A stretch of 64,000 nt of DNA, taken from Oscillibacter valericigenes Sjm18-20 (lineage in GTDB: Bacteria > Bacillota > Clostridia > Oscillospirales > Oscillospiraceae). The DNA lies in contig AP012044.1 of assembly GCA_000283575.1 (NCBI GenBank), positions 2,852,001-2,916,000 of the forward strand, in the 5' to 3' direction. The position numbers and the translations under genes are program-made. Positions 8,175 to 16,832 of this stretch are shown here, piece after piece. Within the stretch, counting starts at the first letter, position 1. The number at the start of each line of letters is the position of its first letter. Under the pieces are notes generated by a model. It made no database searches, was not told the origin of the DNA, and was given only the letters and a program-made list of their open reading frames with translations.

Positions 8175-8609
8175 ATGGCATACGTTCCTGTACCAAAAGA
8201 CCTGACCGCCGTGAAAACAAAGGTCATGTTCAACCTGACCAAACGGCAGCTCATCTGTTTCGGAAGCGGCGCGCTGATCGGCGTACCGCTTTTTTTCATC
8301 CTCAAATCCCATATCAGCACCAGCGCCGCCGCAATCTGCATGGTGCTGGTCATGGTGCCGTCGTTCCTGATGGCCATGTATGAAAAGCACGGCCTGCCGC
8401 TGGAGAAGATCATCCGCAATATCGTGCGGGTGTATTTCCTCCGGCCAAAGCAGCGGCCCTATGAGACAAACAATTTCTATGCCGCCGTGATGCGGCAGGA
8501 CACTCTCGACAAGGAGGTATACCGGATTGTCAACGGCAAAAAAACTGACCCGCGCCGAAAGGCGTCAGATCGAGGCCGCCATCGCAAGAGCGAAGCGGCA
8601 GGAAGGTAA
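8175..8609 (+). CDS. PrgI-family membrane protein
   Basis: A 144-residue protein of the PrgI family, a VirB3-like small membrane partner of the VirB4 ATPase. Two adjacent transmembrane helices occupy about residues 26-44 and 50-68, followed by a conserved basic-aromatic stretch (RNIVRVYFLRPKQRPYETNN). The start is ATG 8175 after aaggaggcgg; the same frame is open further upstream into the TrbL gene, but that has no start context. The 3' end overlaps virB4 by 83 bp in another frame, so the last 28 Arg/Lys-rich residues may be a by-product of late termination. Confidence 0.85.
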   Translation: MAYVPVPKDLTAVKTKVMFNLTKRQLICFGSGALIGVPLFFILKSHISTSAAAICMVLVMVPSFLMAMYEKHGLPLEKIIRNIVRVYFLRPKQRPYETNNFYAAVMRQDTLDKEVYRIVNGKKTDPRRKASDRGRHRKSEAAGR

Positions 8610-10914
8610 GAAAAAGCAGTCCGCACAGGACAGTATCCCGTTTCAGAGGATGTACCCGGACGGCATCTGCAAGGTGGCCGACGGGCGCTATACCAAAACC
8701 ATTCAGTTTCAGGACATCAATTACCAGCTTAACCAAAACGAGGACAAGACCGCGATCTTTGAATCGTGGTGCGATTTCCTCAACTATTTTGATTCCTCCA
8801 TCCCGTTCCAGCTCTCCTTCCTCAACCTCTCCGCCATGCAGGGCAGCTTCGCACGGAGCGTAACCATCCCGCCCCAGGGCGACGGCTTTGACGACCTGCG
8901 CGCGGAATATACCCAGATGCTGCAAAACCAGTTTGCCAAGGGCAACAACGGCCTCGTCAAGACCAAGTATCTGACCTTCGGTGTATCGGCGGAGAGCGTC
9001 CGCGCGGCCAAGCCCCGGCTGGAGCGCGTGGAGACTGACGTGCTCAACAACTTCAAGCGCCTCGGCGTTTCGGCGGAAGGTTTGAACGGTGCGCAGCGGC
9101 TGAAGCTGATGCACGATATTTTCCACATGGACGACCATGAGCAGTTCCGCTTTTCGTGGGACTGGCTGCCGCACACCGGCCTCGGCGTCAAGGACTTCAT
9201 CGCGCCCAGCTCCTTTGAGTTCAAAAACGGCAATATGTGCCGCATCGGGCAGCAGTACGCGGCGGTGAGTTTTTTGCAGATTCTCGCGCCGGAGCTGAAC
9301 GACCGGATGCTGGCCGACATTCTGGATATGGAAAGCTCTCTCGTCGTGACCATGCATATCCAGTCCATCGACCAGGTGAGCGCCATCAAGACCATCAAGC
9401 GCAAGATCACCGACCTCGACAAGATGAAGATTGAGGAACAGAAGAAAGCCGTCCGCGCGGGCTACGATATGGACATTATCCCGTCCGACCTCGCCACCTA
9501 CGGCACGGAGGCCAAGAAGCTGCTTCAGGACTTGCAGTCCCGCAACGAGCGTATGTTCCTCGTCACCTTCCTGATTCTCAACACCGCCGACACCAAGCAG
9601 CAGCTCGACAACAACGTGTTTCAGGCTAGCTCTATCGCCCAGAAATACAACTGCGCGCTGACCCGCCTCGACTACCGGCAGGAAGAAGGGCTGATGAGCA
9701 GCCTGCCGATGGGTCTCAACGAAATTGAGATTCAGCGCGGGCTTACCACCTCCAGCACCGCCATTTTTGTCCCGTTCACCACGCAGGAACTGTTCCAGAC
9801 AGGGCGCGAGGCCCTGTACTGCGGGCTGAATGCCCTTTCCAACAACCTCATCATGGTAGACCGGAAATTGCAGAAAAACCCCAACGGCCTGATTCTCGGC
9901 ACGCCGGGCAGCGGCAAGTCCTTCTCCGCCAAGCGCGAGATATTCAACGTGTTTCTGGTGACCAACGACGACATCATCATCTGCGACCCGGAATCGGAGT
10001 ACGGCGCGCTGGTGCGCAGGCTGGGTGGGCAGGTCATCAACATTTCGCCCACCTCCGCCGACTTCATCAACCCCATGGACTTGAATCTCAACTATTCGGA
10101 CGACGAAAATCCGCTTTCCCTGAAATCTGACTTTATCCTGTCCCTGTGCGAGCTGATCGTCGGCGGCAAGGACGGCTTGCAGCCGGTGGAGAAAACCATC
10201 ATCGACCGCTGTGTGCGGCTTGTCTACCGGAACTACCTGAACGACCCCAGGCCGGAGAATATGCCGGTTCTGGGGGACTTGTATGACGAGCTGCGGCGGC
10301 AGGATGAAAAAGAGGCGCAGTACATCGCAACGGCGCTGGAAATCTACGTCACTGGCTCCCTGAACGTCTTTAACCACCGGACGAATATCAACATTTCCAA
10401 TCGCGTTGTGAGCTTCGACATCAAGGAGCTGGGCAAGCAGCTCAAGAAAATCGGTATGCTGATCGTGCAGGACGCCGTGTGGAACCGCGTCACGGAAAAC
10501 CGCGCCGAAAAAAAGTCCACCCGCTACTACATCGACGAAATGCACCTGCTGCTCCGCGAGGAACAGACCGCCGCTTACACCGTGGAAATCTGGAAGCGTT
10601 TCAGGAAGTGGGGCGGGATACCGACCGGCGTCACCCAAAACGTCAAAGACCTGCTTTCCTCCCGCGAGGTGGAAAACATCTTTGAAAACAGCGACTACAT
10701 TTACATGCTCAACCAGGCTGCGGGCGACCGGCAGATTCTGGCCAAGCAGCTCAATATTTCCCCGCACCAGCTCTCGTATGTCACCCACAGCGGTGAAGGC
10801 GAAGGGCTGCTTTTTTATGGCAACATCATTCTGCCTTTCGTTGACCGCTTCCCCAAGGACACGCAATTGTACCGCGTCATGACCACCAAATTGTCCGAAG
10901 CCGTTGAAGACTGA
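8527..10914 (+). CDS. VirB4/TraE-type conjugation ATPase
   Basis: A 795-residue VirB4-like ATPase that powers assembly of the mating channel and works with PrgI and the TrbL-like protein. The start is TTG 8527, supported by aaggaggta at 8511-8519; the first residues are MSTAKKLTRAERRQ. Walker A GTPGSGKS is at about 457-465, Walker B YYIDEMHLL at about 665-673, and the arginine-finger region (FRKWGGIPTG) at about 696-705. It is full length for the family. It overlaps the PrgI gene by 83 bp. Confidence 0.93.
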   Translation: MSTAKKLTRAERRQIEAAIARAKRQEGKKKQSAQDSIPFQRMYPDGICKVADGRYTKTIQFQDINYQLNQNEDKTAIFESWCDFLNYFDSSIPFQLSFLNLSAMQGSFARSVTIPPQGDGFDDLRAEYTQMLQNQFAKGNNGLVKTKYLTFGVSAESVRAAKPRLERVETDVLNNFKRLGVSAEGLNGAQRLKLMHDIFHMDDHEQFRFSWDWLPHTGLGVKDFIAPSSFEFKNGNMCRIGQQYAAVSFLQILAPELNDRMLADILDMESSLVVTMHIQSIDQVSAIKTIKRKITDLDKMKIEEQKKAVRAGYDMDIIPSDLATYGTEAKKLLQDLQSRNERMFLVTFLILNTADTKQQLDNNVFQASSIAQKYNCALTRLDYRQEEGLMSSLPMGLNEIEIQRGLTTSSTAIFVPFTTQELFQTGREALYCGLNALSNNLIMVDRKLQKNPNGLILGTPGSGKSFSAKREIFNVFLVTNDDIIICDPESEYGALVRRLGGQVINISPTSADFINPMDLNLNYSDDENPLSLKSDFILSLCELIVGGKDGLQPVEKTIIDRCVRLVYRNYLNDPRPENMPVLGDLYDELRRQDEKEAQYIATALEIYVTGSLNVFNHRTNINISNRVVSFDIKELGKQLKKIGMLIVQDAVWNRVTENRAEKKSTRYYIDEMHLLLREEQTAAYTVEIWKRFRKWGGIPTGVTQNVKDLLSSREVENIFENSDYIYMLNQAAGDRQILAKQLNISPHQLSYVTHSGEGEGLLFYGNIILPFVDRFPKDTQLYRVMTTKLSEAVED

Positions 10915-10936
10915 TTTTTTATCAGGAGGATTTTTC

Positions 10937-11272
10937 ATGAAATACAATAATAACTTTATCATTGTGATCGACCCGGAGGGCGGCGCTGCGCTGTCCCCGG
11001 AAATGCTGAAGGAGATCATTGGCTGCCTCGACGGTACGGCGGAGCTTTCCGAGAAGTACCGCGAGATGGAGGAAAAGACGGAGAACATCGGCAGGGAAAA
11101 AATCCAGTGCGCGCCGGAGGAGCCGGACATCGAGGGCCTGTCCGAAACGCTCATGGAGCTGCTGGAAAAGGCTGAGGCGTACCGGGATATGCTCAATCAG
11201 TTTCTTTCCGAGGGCGATGCTTTTCTCGACGCTCTGAGCAACCTTGACAGCGCCTGGGAAGATCGGACATGA
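10937..11272 (+). CDS. Small acidic protein of the conjugation operon
   Basis: A 111-residue acidic protein with no signal peptide. The start is ATG 10937 after aggagga. Residues 20-95 are predicted mostly helical, rich in Glu, Leu and Lys (SEKYREMEEKTENI, LMELLEKAEAYRDML), so a coiled-coil partner protein is likely. It sits between virB4 and the cell-wall hydrolase gene, overlapping the latter by 4 bp (ATGA). I do not recognise a named family. The position is occupied by similar small acidic proteins in related ICEs, so a channel accessory role is inferred. Confidence 0.7.
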   Translation: MKYNNNFIIVIDPEGGAALSPEMLKEIIGCLDGTAELSEKYREMEEKTENIGREKIQCAPEEPDIEGLSETLMELLEKAEAYRDMLNQFLSEGDAFLDALSNLDSAWEDRT

Positions 11273-13029
11273 GCCGTCGTTCGCCGCGTTTGCGTTTTTC
11301 CGAGGAAGAACGCGCCGCGCCGGAGCTGAAGAAAGCCGTCAGCAAAGCGGATCAGGCGGCGGACAGGCTGGAAAAGGCCGAGACGCGGATTCCCAAGAAA
11401 TCCATCCGGGCGAAGGAGACCGTTGTCGATTCCAAGACCGGCGCGATCAAAAAGCGCCCGTTTTATGAGGAAGTGGACAAGAAAAAACCGCCCTCCAAGC
11501 TCACCCATGCGCTGCGGCAGGTACACGGCGACGCCGTGCTCGCGCAGTTGCATCACGAAATCCACGAATCCGAACAGGACAATGTGGGCGTTGAAAGCGC
11601 CCACAAGCTGGAGGGTGCGGCTGAAACCAGCTACCGCGCCGGGCGCAGCGCCTACCGCAGCCACCGGCTGAAGCCCTACCGGAACACCGCCCGTGCAGAG
11701 ACGAAAGCGGATAAGGCGAATGTGCAGGCGCTCAGGAAAGAAGCCGAAATGCAGAATCCCCAGCTCGCCAGCAATCCCTATTCCCGCTGGCAGCAAAAGC
11801 GCGCGATCAAGCAGGAATACGCGGCGGCGAAAGCCGCGGCCGGAACGACCAACGCCGCAGGTACCGTGAACGCCGCAGAAACGACGGCAAAGGCCACAAA
11901 GAAAGCGGCGGAGAAAACCAAAAAGGCCGGTGAATTCGTCGCCAAGTACAAAAAGACCTTTCTCATTCTCGGCGGCGCTGCGCTCATCGTCGTGTTGCTG
12001 CTGAATTTTGCCTCGTCCTGCTCTATTTTGGTACAGAGCGGCACGTCAAGCCTCGCCATCTCCACCTATCCCTCACAGGATTCGGATATGCTGGCCGCCG
12101 AAGCGCAGTACGCCGGGATGGAAGCCGCCCTGCAAAGCAAGCTCGACAACTACACGGCCACCCACGATTACGATGAATACCACTTCGACCTCGACACCAT
12201 TGAGCACGACCCCTATGTGCTGGTATCTCTCCTGACGGCTCTGCAAGGTCACGAATGGACGATCCGCGATGTGCAAAGCAATCTCGCCATGCTCTTTGAC
12301 CGCCAATACACGCTGACGGAGACTGTCACGGTGGAGACCCGTTACCGCACGGAGACCCGCACCGGCACCAACACCTACACGGACCCGGACACCGGCGTAA
12401 CCACCTCCGAGGATTATGAGTACGACGTGCAGGTACCGTACAATTACTACATCTGCCATGTCAAACTGGAAAACTTCAACCTTTCCCATGTGCCGGTTTA
12501 CATCTTGTCGGAAGATCAGCTCTCCATGTACTCCATCTACATGGCCACGCTGGGCAACCGCCCGGATTTGTTCCCCGGTTCGGCGTACATCGGCAAATAT
12601 ATAAACGGCAGCGACCCGGTGTATGAGATTCCGCCCGAAGCTCTGTCCGACGAAACCTTTGCCGCCATCATCAAGGAAGCGAATAAGTATGTCGGCTATC
12701 CCTACGTCTGGGGCGGCAGCTCACCCAGCACGTCTTTCGACTGCTCCGGCTTTGTCAGCTGGGTCATCAATCATTCCGGCTGGAACGTGGGACGGCTGGG
12801 CGCGCAGGGGCTTTACAACATCTGCACCCCCGTATCACCGGCCAACGCAAAGCCCGGAGACCTGATCTTTTTCGAGCACACCTACCATACGGACGGCGTT
12901 TCCCATGTGGGCATCTACGTCGGCAACAATATGATGATCCACTGCGGCGATCCCATCAAATATTCCAGCATCGACACAAGTTACTGGCAGCAGCACTTCT
13001 ATGCTTTCGGGCGGCTGCCGGGAAATTAA
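11269..13029 (+). CDS. Membrane-anchored NlpC/P60 cell-wall hydrolase of the mating channel (CD1108 type)
   Basis: A 586-residue protein. Residues 1-225 are basic and Lys/Ala/Glu-rich and would be cytoplasmic. One transmembrane helix spans about 230-252, and the rest is extracellular. The C-terminal 130 residues are an NlpC/P60 peptidase with catalytic Cys492 (FDCSGF), His546 (SHVGIYVG) and third polar residue His558 (MIHCGD). Its role is local opening of peptidoglycan for the mating channel, like Tn916 Orf14. The middle domain (about 260-450) is the VirB8-like region position but has no motif I can assign. It overlaps the upstream gene by 4 bp. Confidence 0.88.
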   Translation: MSRRSPRLRFSEEERAAPELKKAVSKADQAADRLEKAETRIPKKSIRAKETVVDSKTGAIKKRPFYEEVDKKKPPSKLTHALRQVHGDAVLAQLHHEIHESEQDNVGVESAHKLEGAAETSYRAGRSAYRSHRLKPYRNTARAETKADKANVQALRKEAEMQNPQLASNPYSRWQQKRAIKQEYAAAKAAAGTTNAAGTVNAAETTAKATKKAAEKTKKAGEFVAKYKKTFLILGGAALIVVLLLNFASSCSILVQSGTSSLAISTYPSQDSDMLAAEAQYAGMEAALQSKLDNYTATHDYDEYHFDLDTIEHDPYVLVSLLTALQGHEWTIRDVQSNLAMLFDRQYTLTETVTVETRYRTETRTGTNTYTDPDTGVTTSEDYEYDVQVPYNYYICHVKLENFNLSHVPVYILSEDQLSMYSIYMATLGNRPDLFPGSAYIGKYINGSDPVYEIPPEALSDETFAAIIKEANKYVGYPYVWGGSSPSTSFDCSGFVSWVINHSGWNVGRLGAQGLYNICTPVSPANAKPGDLIFFEHTYHTDGVSHVGIYVGNNMMIHCGDPIKYSSIDTSYWQQHFYAFGRLPGN

Positions 13030-13039
13030 GGAGGACAGT

Positions 13040-13291
13040 ATGAACCGCAAAATTGAAAAGCTGCGCAAGGAACGCGGCAAAAACTGCGAGGAAATCTCCG
13101 CCCTGCAAGGCCGCAACAAGGAGATCGACGGCCAAATCACGGAGCTGGAGAATACCGACATCATCGGCATTGTCCGCGAAAGCGGCCTGACGCCGGACAG
13201 CCTCTCGGAGCTGCTGCGCGCCATGAAGGAGAACGCCGCGGGCGTTCTCAGCCATAAGACCATCAAGGAGGAAGCTGAGGATGAAAACTAA
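13040..13291 (+). CDS. DUF4315-family coiled-coil protein
   Basis: An 83-residue charged protein. Residues 1-42 are a heptad-like coiled coil (MNRKIEKLRKERGKNCEEI), and the tail holds SLSELLRAMKE. It matches the DUF4315 family that is constantly found between the NlpC/P60 gene and the DUF4366 gene in CTn-type elements. ATG 13040 follows aaggaggac; an earlier in-frame start is not supported. It overlaps the next gene by 11 bp. Its function is unknown. Confidence 0.8.
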   Translation: MNRKIEKLRKERGKNCEEISALQGRNKEIDGQITELENTDIIGIVRESGLTPDSLSELLRAMKENAAGVLSHKTIKEEAEDEN

Positions 13292-14090
13292 ACACAGACT
13301 GTTTGCGATGCTTCTGGCCGTCATGCTCTGCGTGACGGCTTTTTCCATGCCTGCGTTCGCTTACGCGGACGACGGCTGCACGTCCGAGCCGACTGCGGGC
13401 GCTCCCGCCGAAACCACGGTCACGGACACCACGGCCAATTCCGATGAAAACGCGGGTGAGGACACCGCCAAGCTCACGCCAAGCGGCAACCTGACGCTGG
13501 TGGACGACATTCAGACAACGGAATCCACCAGCAAGCAGTTCATCACGCTTCAGAGCAAGAGCGGCAATACGTTTTATTTGGTGATCGACCGCAGCGGCGA
13601 CAAGGAAAACGTGTATTTCCTGAATCTCGTGGACGAAGCCGACCTGATGGCGCTGATCGATAAGGACGGCGATACCGCGACCCAGGTAAAGCAGACCTGC
13701 ACCTGTACGGAAAAATGCGCGGCGGGCAGCGTCAACACGGATTGCCCCGTCTGCAAAAACAATATGAGCGAGTGTACCGGCAAGGAAAAGGCCGCGGAAA
13801 CGACCGTCGAACCTGCCGGTTCCGCAGCGGCAGAACCTTCCGCCTCCGGGCAGACCGGAAATTCCGGAAAAATCGCCCTTGTCGCGGTTCTCGCGCTGGC
13901 GCTGGTGGGCGGCGCGATCTTTTATGTCCTGAAAAACAAGAAGAGCAAGCCCAAGACCAAAGGCCCGACCGACCTGGACGATTACGATTACGGCGACGAC
14001 ACCGGCGACGAGGAGGAATATGAAAACGAGGACGAGCCGGAGACGCCCGCGCCGCAGAGTGACACCGGCCCGGAGGACGCGGAGAAATGA
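13281..14090 (+). CDS. DUF4366-family surface protein
   Basis: A 269-residue secreted, membrane-anchored protein. A signal peptide (KTKHRLFAMLLAVMLCVTAF) ends near AFA at residues 24-27. An extracellular domain with a cysteine cluster (TCTCTEKCAAG, CPVCKNNMSEC) at about 137-165 follows, then a transmembrane helix at about 197-217 and a very acidic cytoplasmic tail with DDYDYGDD. It matches DUF4366, which always accompanies DUF4315 in these conjugation operons. The clustered cysteines could bind metal or form disulfides. It probably stabilises the mating channel at the cell surface. Confidence 0.82.
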   Translation: MKTKHRLFAMLLAVMLCVTAFSMPAFAYADDGCTSEPTAGAPAETTVTDTTANSDENAGEDTAKLTPSGNLTLVDDIQTTESTSKQFITLQSKSGNTFYLVIDRSGDKENVYFLNLVDEADLMALIDKDGDTATQVKQTCTCTEKCAAGSVNTDCPVCKNNMSECTGKEKAAETTVEPAGSAAAEPSASGQTGNSGKIALVAVLALALVGGAIFYVLKNKKSKPKTKGPTDLDDYDYGDDTGDEEEYENEDEPETPAPQSDTGPEDAEK

Positions 14091-14275
14091 GGTATTTTAC
14101 CGACAGTCCGTTTGAACGGATGATGATGCAGGTTCCGAACAGCCGCCCAGTACCGCAGCCGGACGCCCCGCCCGGCTGCGTGGGCTGCACCATGCGCCGC
14201 GAGACCTGCGGGAAGCCCTGCAAACAAGAAAACATCAAGGAGGAACCTATCAAACATGAAACTTGTGATCGCTGA
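14087..14275 (+). CDS. Small Cys-containing protein of the conjugation operon
   Basis: A 62-residue protein that starts in an ATGA overlap with the DUF4366 gene and ends 20 bp inside topB in another frame. It has CVGC followed by CGKPC (residues 25-28 and 44-48), which could be a zinc knuckle. I recognise no named family. The coupling to both neighbours supports a real gene of the operon. Confidence 0.6.
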   Translation: MRYFTDSPFERMMMQVPNSRPVPQPDAPPGCVGCTMRRETCGKPCKQENIKEEPIKHETCDR

Positions 14276-16295
14276 AAAACCATCTGTCGCGCAGTCCATC
14301 GCCGCCGTTCTCGGCGCGAAGCAGCGCGGCGGCGGATATTTGGAGGGCAGCGGCTGGCTGGTATCATGGTGCTTCGGGCATCTGGCCGAGCTTGCCAGCG
14401 CTGAGAGCTACAACCCGGAGTACGCCAAGTGGAAGTACGACGATCTGCCCATCGTGCCGGAAACGTGGCGCTTTAAGGTCAGCCGCGACAAATGGCAGCA
14501 GTTCGATATTCTGAAAAAGCTGATGCACAGCGAGGACGTGAGCGAGGTTGTCAACGCCTGCGACGCCGGGCGCGAGGGAGAATTGATCTTCCGCACCGCG
14601 TATTGTCTGGCTGGTTGCAGCAAGCCAATGAAACGCCTCTGGATTTCCTCGATGGAGGATTCCGCCATCCGCGATGGCTTTGCACACCTGAGACCGGGCA
14701 GCGACTACGACGGTCTGCATCAGTCCGCGCTTTGCCGGTCAAAGGCGGATTGGCTCGTCGGCATCAACGCGACCCGCCTGTTCTCCGTGCTCTACCACCG
14801 CACCCTGAACGTGGGTCGCGTCATGTCCCCGACGCTGGCGCTCATCGTCCAGCGCGAGGCCGAGATCGACGCCTTCAGGGCGGAGCCGTTCTATACCGTG
14901 GAGCTGGACGTGGGCTTTCCCGCCGTGTCCGAAAAGTTCAGGGAGGAATCTCAGGCCAAGGCTGTGGCGGCCGCCTGTCAGGGGCAGCCTGCTGCCGTCA
15001 AGAGCGTAGAGCGCAAGGAGAAATCCGAAAAGGCTCCGGCGCTCTACGATCTGACCACGCTCCAGCGCAACGCCAACCGCTTGCTAGGTTACACAGCCCA
15101 GCAAACGCTTGATTATCTCCAGTCACTCTACGAAAAGAAGCTCTGCACCTACCCGCGCACCGACGCCCGTTTCCTCACCGACGATATGGAGGGCAGCGTT
15201 CCGGCGCTGGTATCCGTGGCCGCCACGTTGTACGAAGCAGCCGCGCCGGGCAAAATCGGCGCGGCGCAGATCTGCGACAGTAAAAATGTCAGCGACCATC
15301 ACGCGCTGGTTCCCACTGTCAGCGCGGGCAAAGCCGCCCTTTCCGCTCTGCCCGCCGGGGAACGGAAAATCCTGCGCCTTGTGTCGCGGCAGCTCCTGTG
15401 CGCCGTCAGCGAAGCCTGCCGCTATGCCGAGACCGTTGCCGCTGTCGAGTGCGGCGGCAGCGTCTTTACGGCCAAGGGCAGGACGGTCCTTGCTCCCGGC
15501 TGGAAAAACTACATTCAGCAGGAGCAGCCTGAAAAACCGCTGCCTGATCTCACCGATGGACAGGCCCTCACGGTGTCCGGCATCAGCACCAAAGAGGGCA
15601 AAATGACGCCGCCCAAGCACTACACCGAAGATACGCTGCTTTCCGCGATGGAGGTCGCCGGTGCCAAAGAGACGCCCGACGATGCTGAACGAAAAGGGCT
15701 GGGTACTCCCGCTACCCGCGCCGCCATTCTGGAAAAGCTGGTGTCCACCGGCTTTGTGGAACGCAAAAAGGCCAAGAAAACCGTCAGCCTCATGCCGTCC
15801 CACACCGGCGTGTCGCTCATCACGGTACTGCCGGAGCAGCTTCAGTCGCCCTTGCTCACCGCCGAATGGGAACAGAAACTCAAACAAGTAGAGCGCGGCG
15901 AGCTGACGGCGGACGCCTTTCTGGACGGCATTACCGCCATGCTGCGGGAGTTGGTCAAGACCTACAAGGCCATCAAGGGCGCGGAGGTGCTTTTCCCGTC
16001 CGGGCGCGAGGTTGTGGGCAAATGTCCCCGCTGCGGCGGCGACGTAACCGAGAGCAAAAAGGGCTTTTTCTGTGAAAGTGCCGATTGCCGCTTCGGTCTG
16101 TGGCGCGACAACAAATTCCTGACAGCGAAAAGGGCCGTGCTGGACAAGAAAGCGGTCACAGCGCTTTTGAAAACCGGGCGTGTCGCCATGACCGGCCTCT
16201 ATTCCGAAAAGACGGGCAAGACCTACGACGCCACGCTGGTACTGGAGGACGACGGCCAGCGGGCAAATTTCAAGCTGGAGTTTAACCATGGATGA
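14256..16295 (+). CDS. topB: DNA topoisomerase III (type IA)
   Basis: A 679-residue type IA topoisomerase of the plasmid/ICE group. The N-terminal TOPRIM begins MKLVIAEKPSVAQS and has the acidic motif ACDAGREGE at about 102-110. The active-site tyrosine is Tyr299 in CTYPRTDAR. The C-terminal zinc ribbon (CPRCGG ... CESADCRFG) lies at about 590-617. It would resolve DNA intermediates during element replication or transfer. ATG 14256 follows aaggaggaacc. It overlaps the Cys-rich VLP gene by 8 bp. Confidence 0.95.
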   Translation: MKLVIAEKPSVAQSIAAVLGAKQRGGGYLEGSGWLVSWCFGHLAELASAESYNPEYAKWKYDDLPIVPETWRFKVSRDKWQQFDILKKLMHSEDVSEVVNACDAGREGELIFRTAYCLAGCSKPMKRLWISSMEDSAIRDGFAHLRPGSDYDGLHQSALCRSKADWLVGINATRLFSVLYHRTLNVGRVMSPTLALIVQREAEIDAFRAEPFYTVELDVGFPAVSEKFREESQAKAVAAACQGQPAAVKSVERKEKSEKAPALYDLTTLQRNANRLLGYTAQQTLDYLQSLYEKKLCTYPRTDARFLTDDMEGSVPALVSVAATLYEAAAPGKIGAAQICDSKNVSDHHALVPTVSAGKAALSALPAGERKILRLVSRQLLCAVSEACRYAETVAAVECGGSVFTAKGRTVLAPGWKNYIQQEQPEKPLPDLTDGQALTVSGISTKEGKMTPPKHYTEDTLLSAMEVAGAKETPDDAERKGLGTPATRAAILEKLVSTGFVERKKAKKTVSLMPSHTGVSLITVLPEQLQSPLLTAEWEQKLKQVERGELTADAFLDGITAMLRELVKTYKAIKGAEVLFPSGREVVGKCPRCGGDVTESKKGFFCESADCRFGLWRDNKFLTAKRAVLDKKAVTALLKTGRVAMTGLYSEKTGKTYDATLVLEDDGQRANFKLEFNHG

Positions 16296-16650
16296 TCCGC
16301 CGAGGCTGAACAGCTCACAATGCCGCCGGGTGAAAAAGCTCATTCGGCGGCTCTGCGCCAACTGCGACGGCGGGTACTGCCTGCTGCTGGACGACGGATA
16401 TGAGCCGTGCGTCTGCCCGCAGTTTCTGACTTGTTCCCTGATCTGCAAGTATTTTCGCGCTGCCGTGCTGCCCGCCGACCCGGAGCTGTACGGCGAGATC
16501 GCCAACGCGGGAGATAAAAAGAAGTGTGCCGCCTGCGGCCAGCTCTTTCTTCCGCGCAGCAACCGCGCGCTGTACTGCGACCGCTGCGCGCCTGTGATGG
16601 CGCGTCGGCGCGTCCGGGAAAGAGTGCGCCGGTACAGGGGTATCCGGTAA
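16288..16650 (+). CDS. Cysteine-rich VLP-domain protein
   Basis: A 120-residue protein carrying two cysteine clusters: C-x2-C with CPQFLTCSLICKYF in the middle, and CAACGQLFLPRS ... YCDRCAP at the end. The last pair forms a zinc ribbon. It matches the 'cysteine-rich VLP domain' family found directly after topB in CTn elements. The basic ends (RRVKKLIRRL and RRRVRERVRRYRG) suggest nucleic-acid binding. It overlaps topB by 8 bp and is the last gene of the channel operon before a structured noncoding stretch. Confidence 0.85.
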   Translation: MDDPPRLNSSQCRRVKKLIRRLCANCDGGYCLLLDDGYEPCVCPQFLTCSLICKYFRAAVLPADPELYGEIANAGDKKKCAACGQLFLPRSNRALYCDRCAPVMARRRVRERVRRYRGIR

Positions 16651-16758
16651 CGGTTTAGAGGCCGAAAAAGCAAACAATTACAAGGCTTTTGGGACACGCT
16701 TCCGATGGGATGCGGGTGTTTATTCAAAACCTCCCCAAAACGGCGTTCTAAACCGTTA
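16648..16758 (+). ncRNA. Structured intergenic element, candidate RNA
   Basis: A perfect 12-bp closing stem, taacggtttaga (16648-16659) with tctaaaccgtta (16747-16758), continues inward as gccg (16661-16664) with cggc (16741-16744). It encloses about 75 nt containing further short pairings such as gacacgc with gcgggtgtt. The long-range closing helix and the absence of an ORF suggest a folded RNA or a DNA site. I cannot assign it to a known RNA family by eye. Confidence 0.45.
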
Positions 16759-16761
16759 CAC

Positions 16762-16812
16762 CGCCCCTGTGCAGGATGAGCCTTTTCGTCCTGTGCAGGG
16801 GCGCATTTTTTC
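16762..16812 (+). terminator. Intrinsic terminator before the ArdC-like gene
   Basis: Arms cgcccctg and caggggcg plus cagga/tcctg (16762-16776 with 16789-16803) form a 13-bp stem with one internal tg/tg mismatch. A run of T residues from 16805 follows. It ends the channel operon. Confidence 0.75.
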
Positions 16813-16832
16813 TTTTTGGAAAGGAGATCGCT

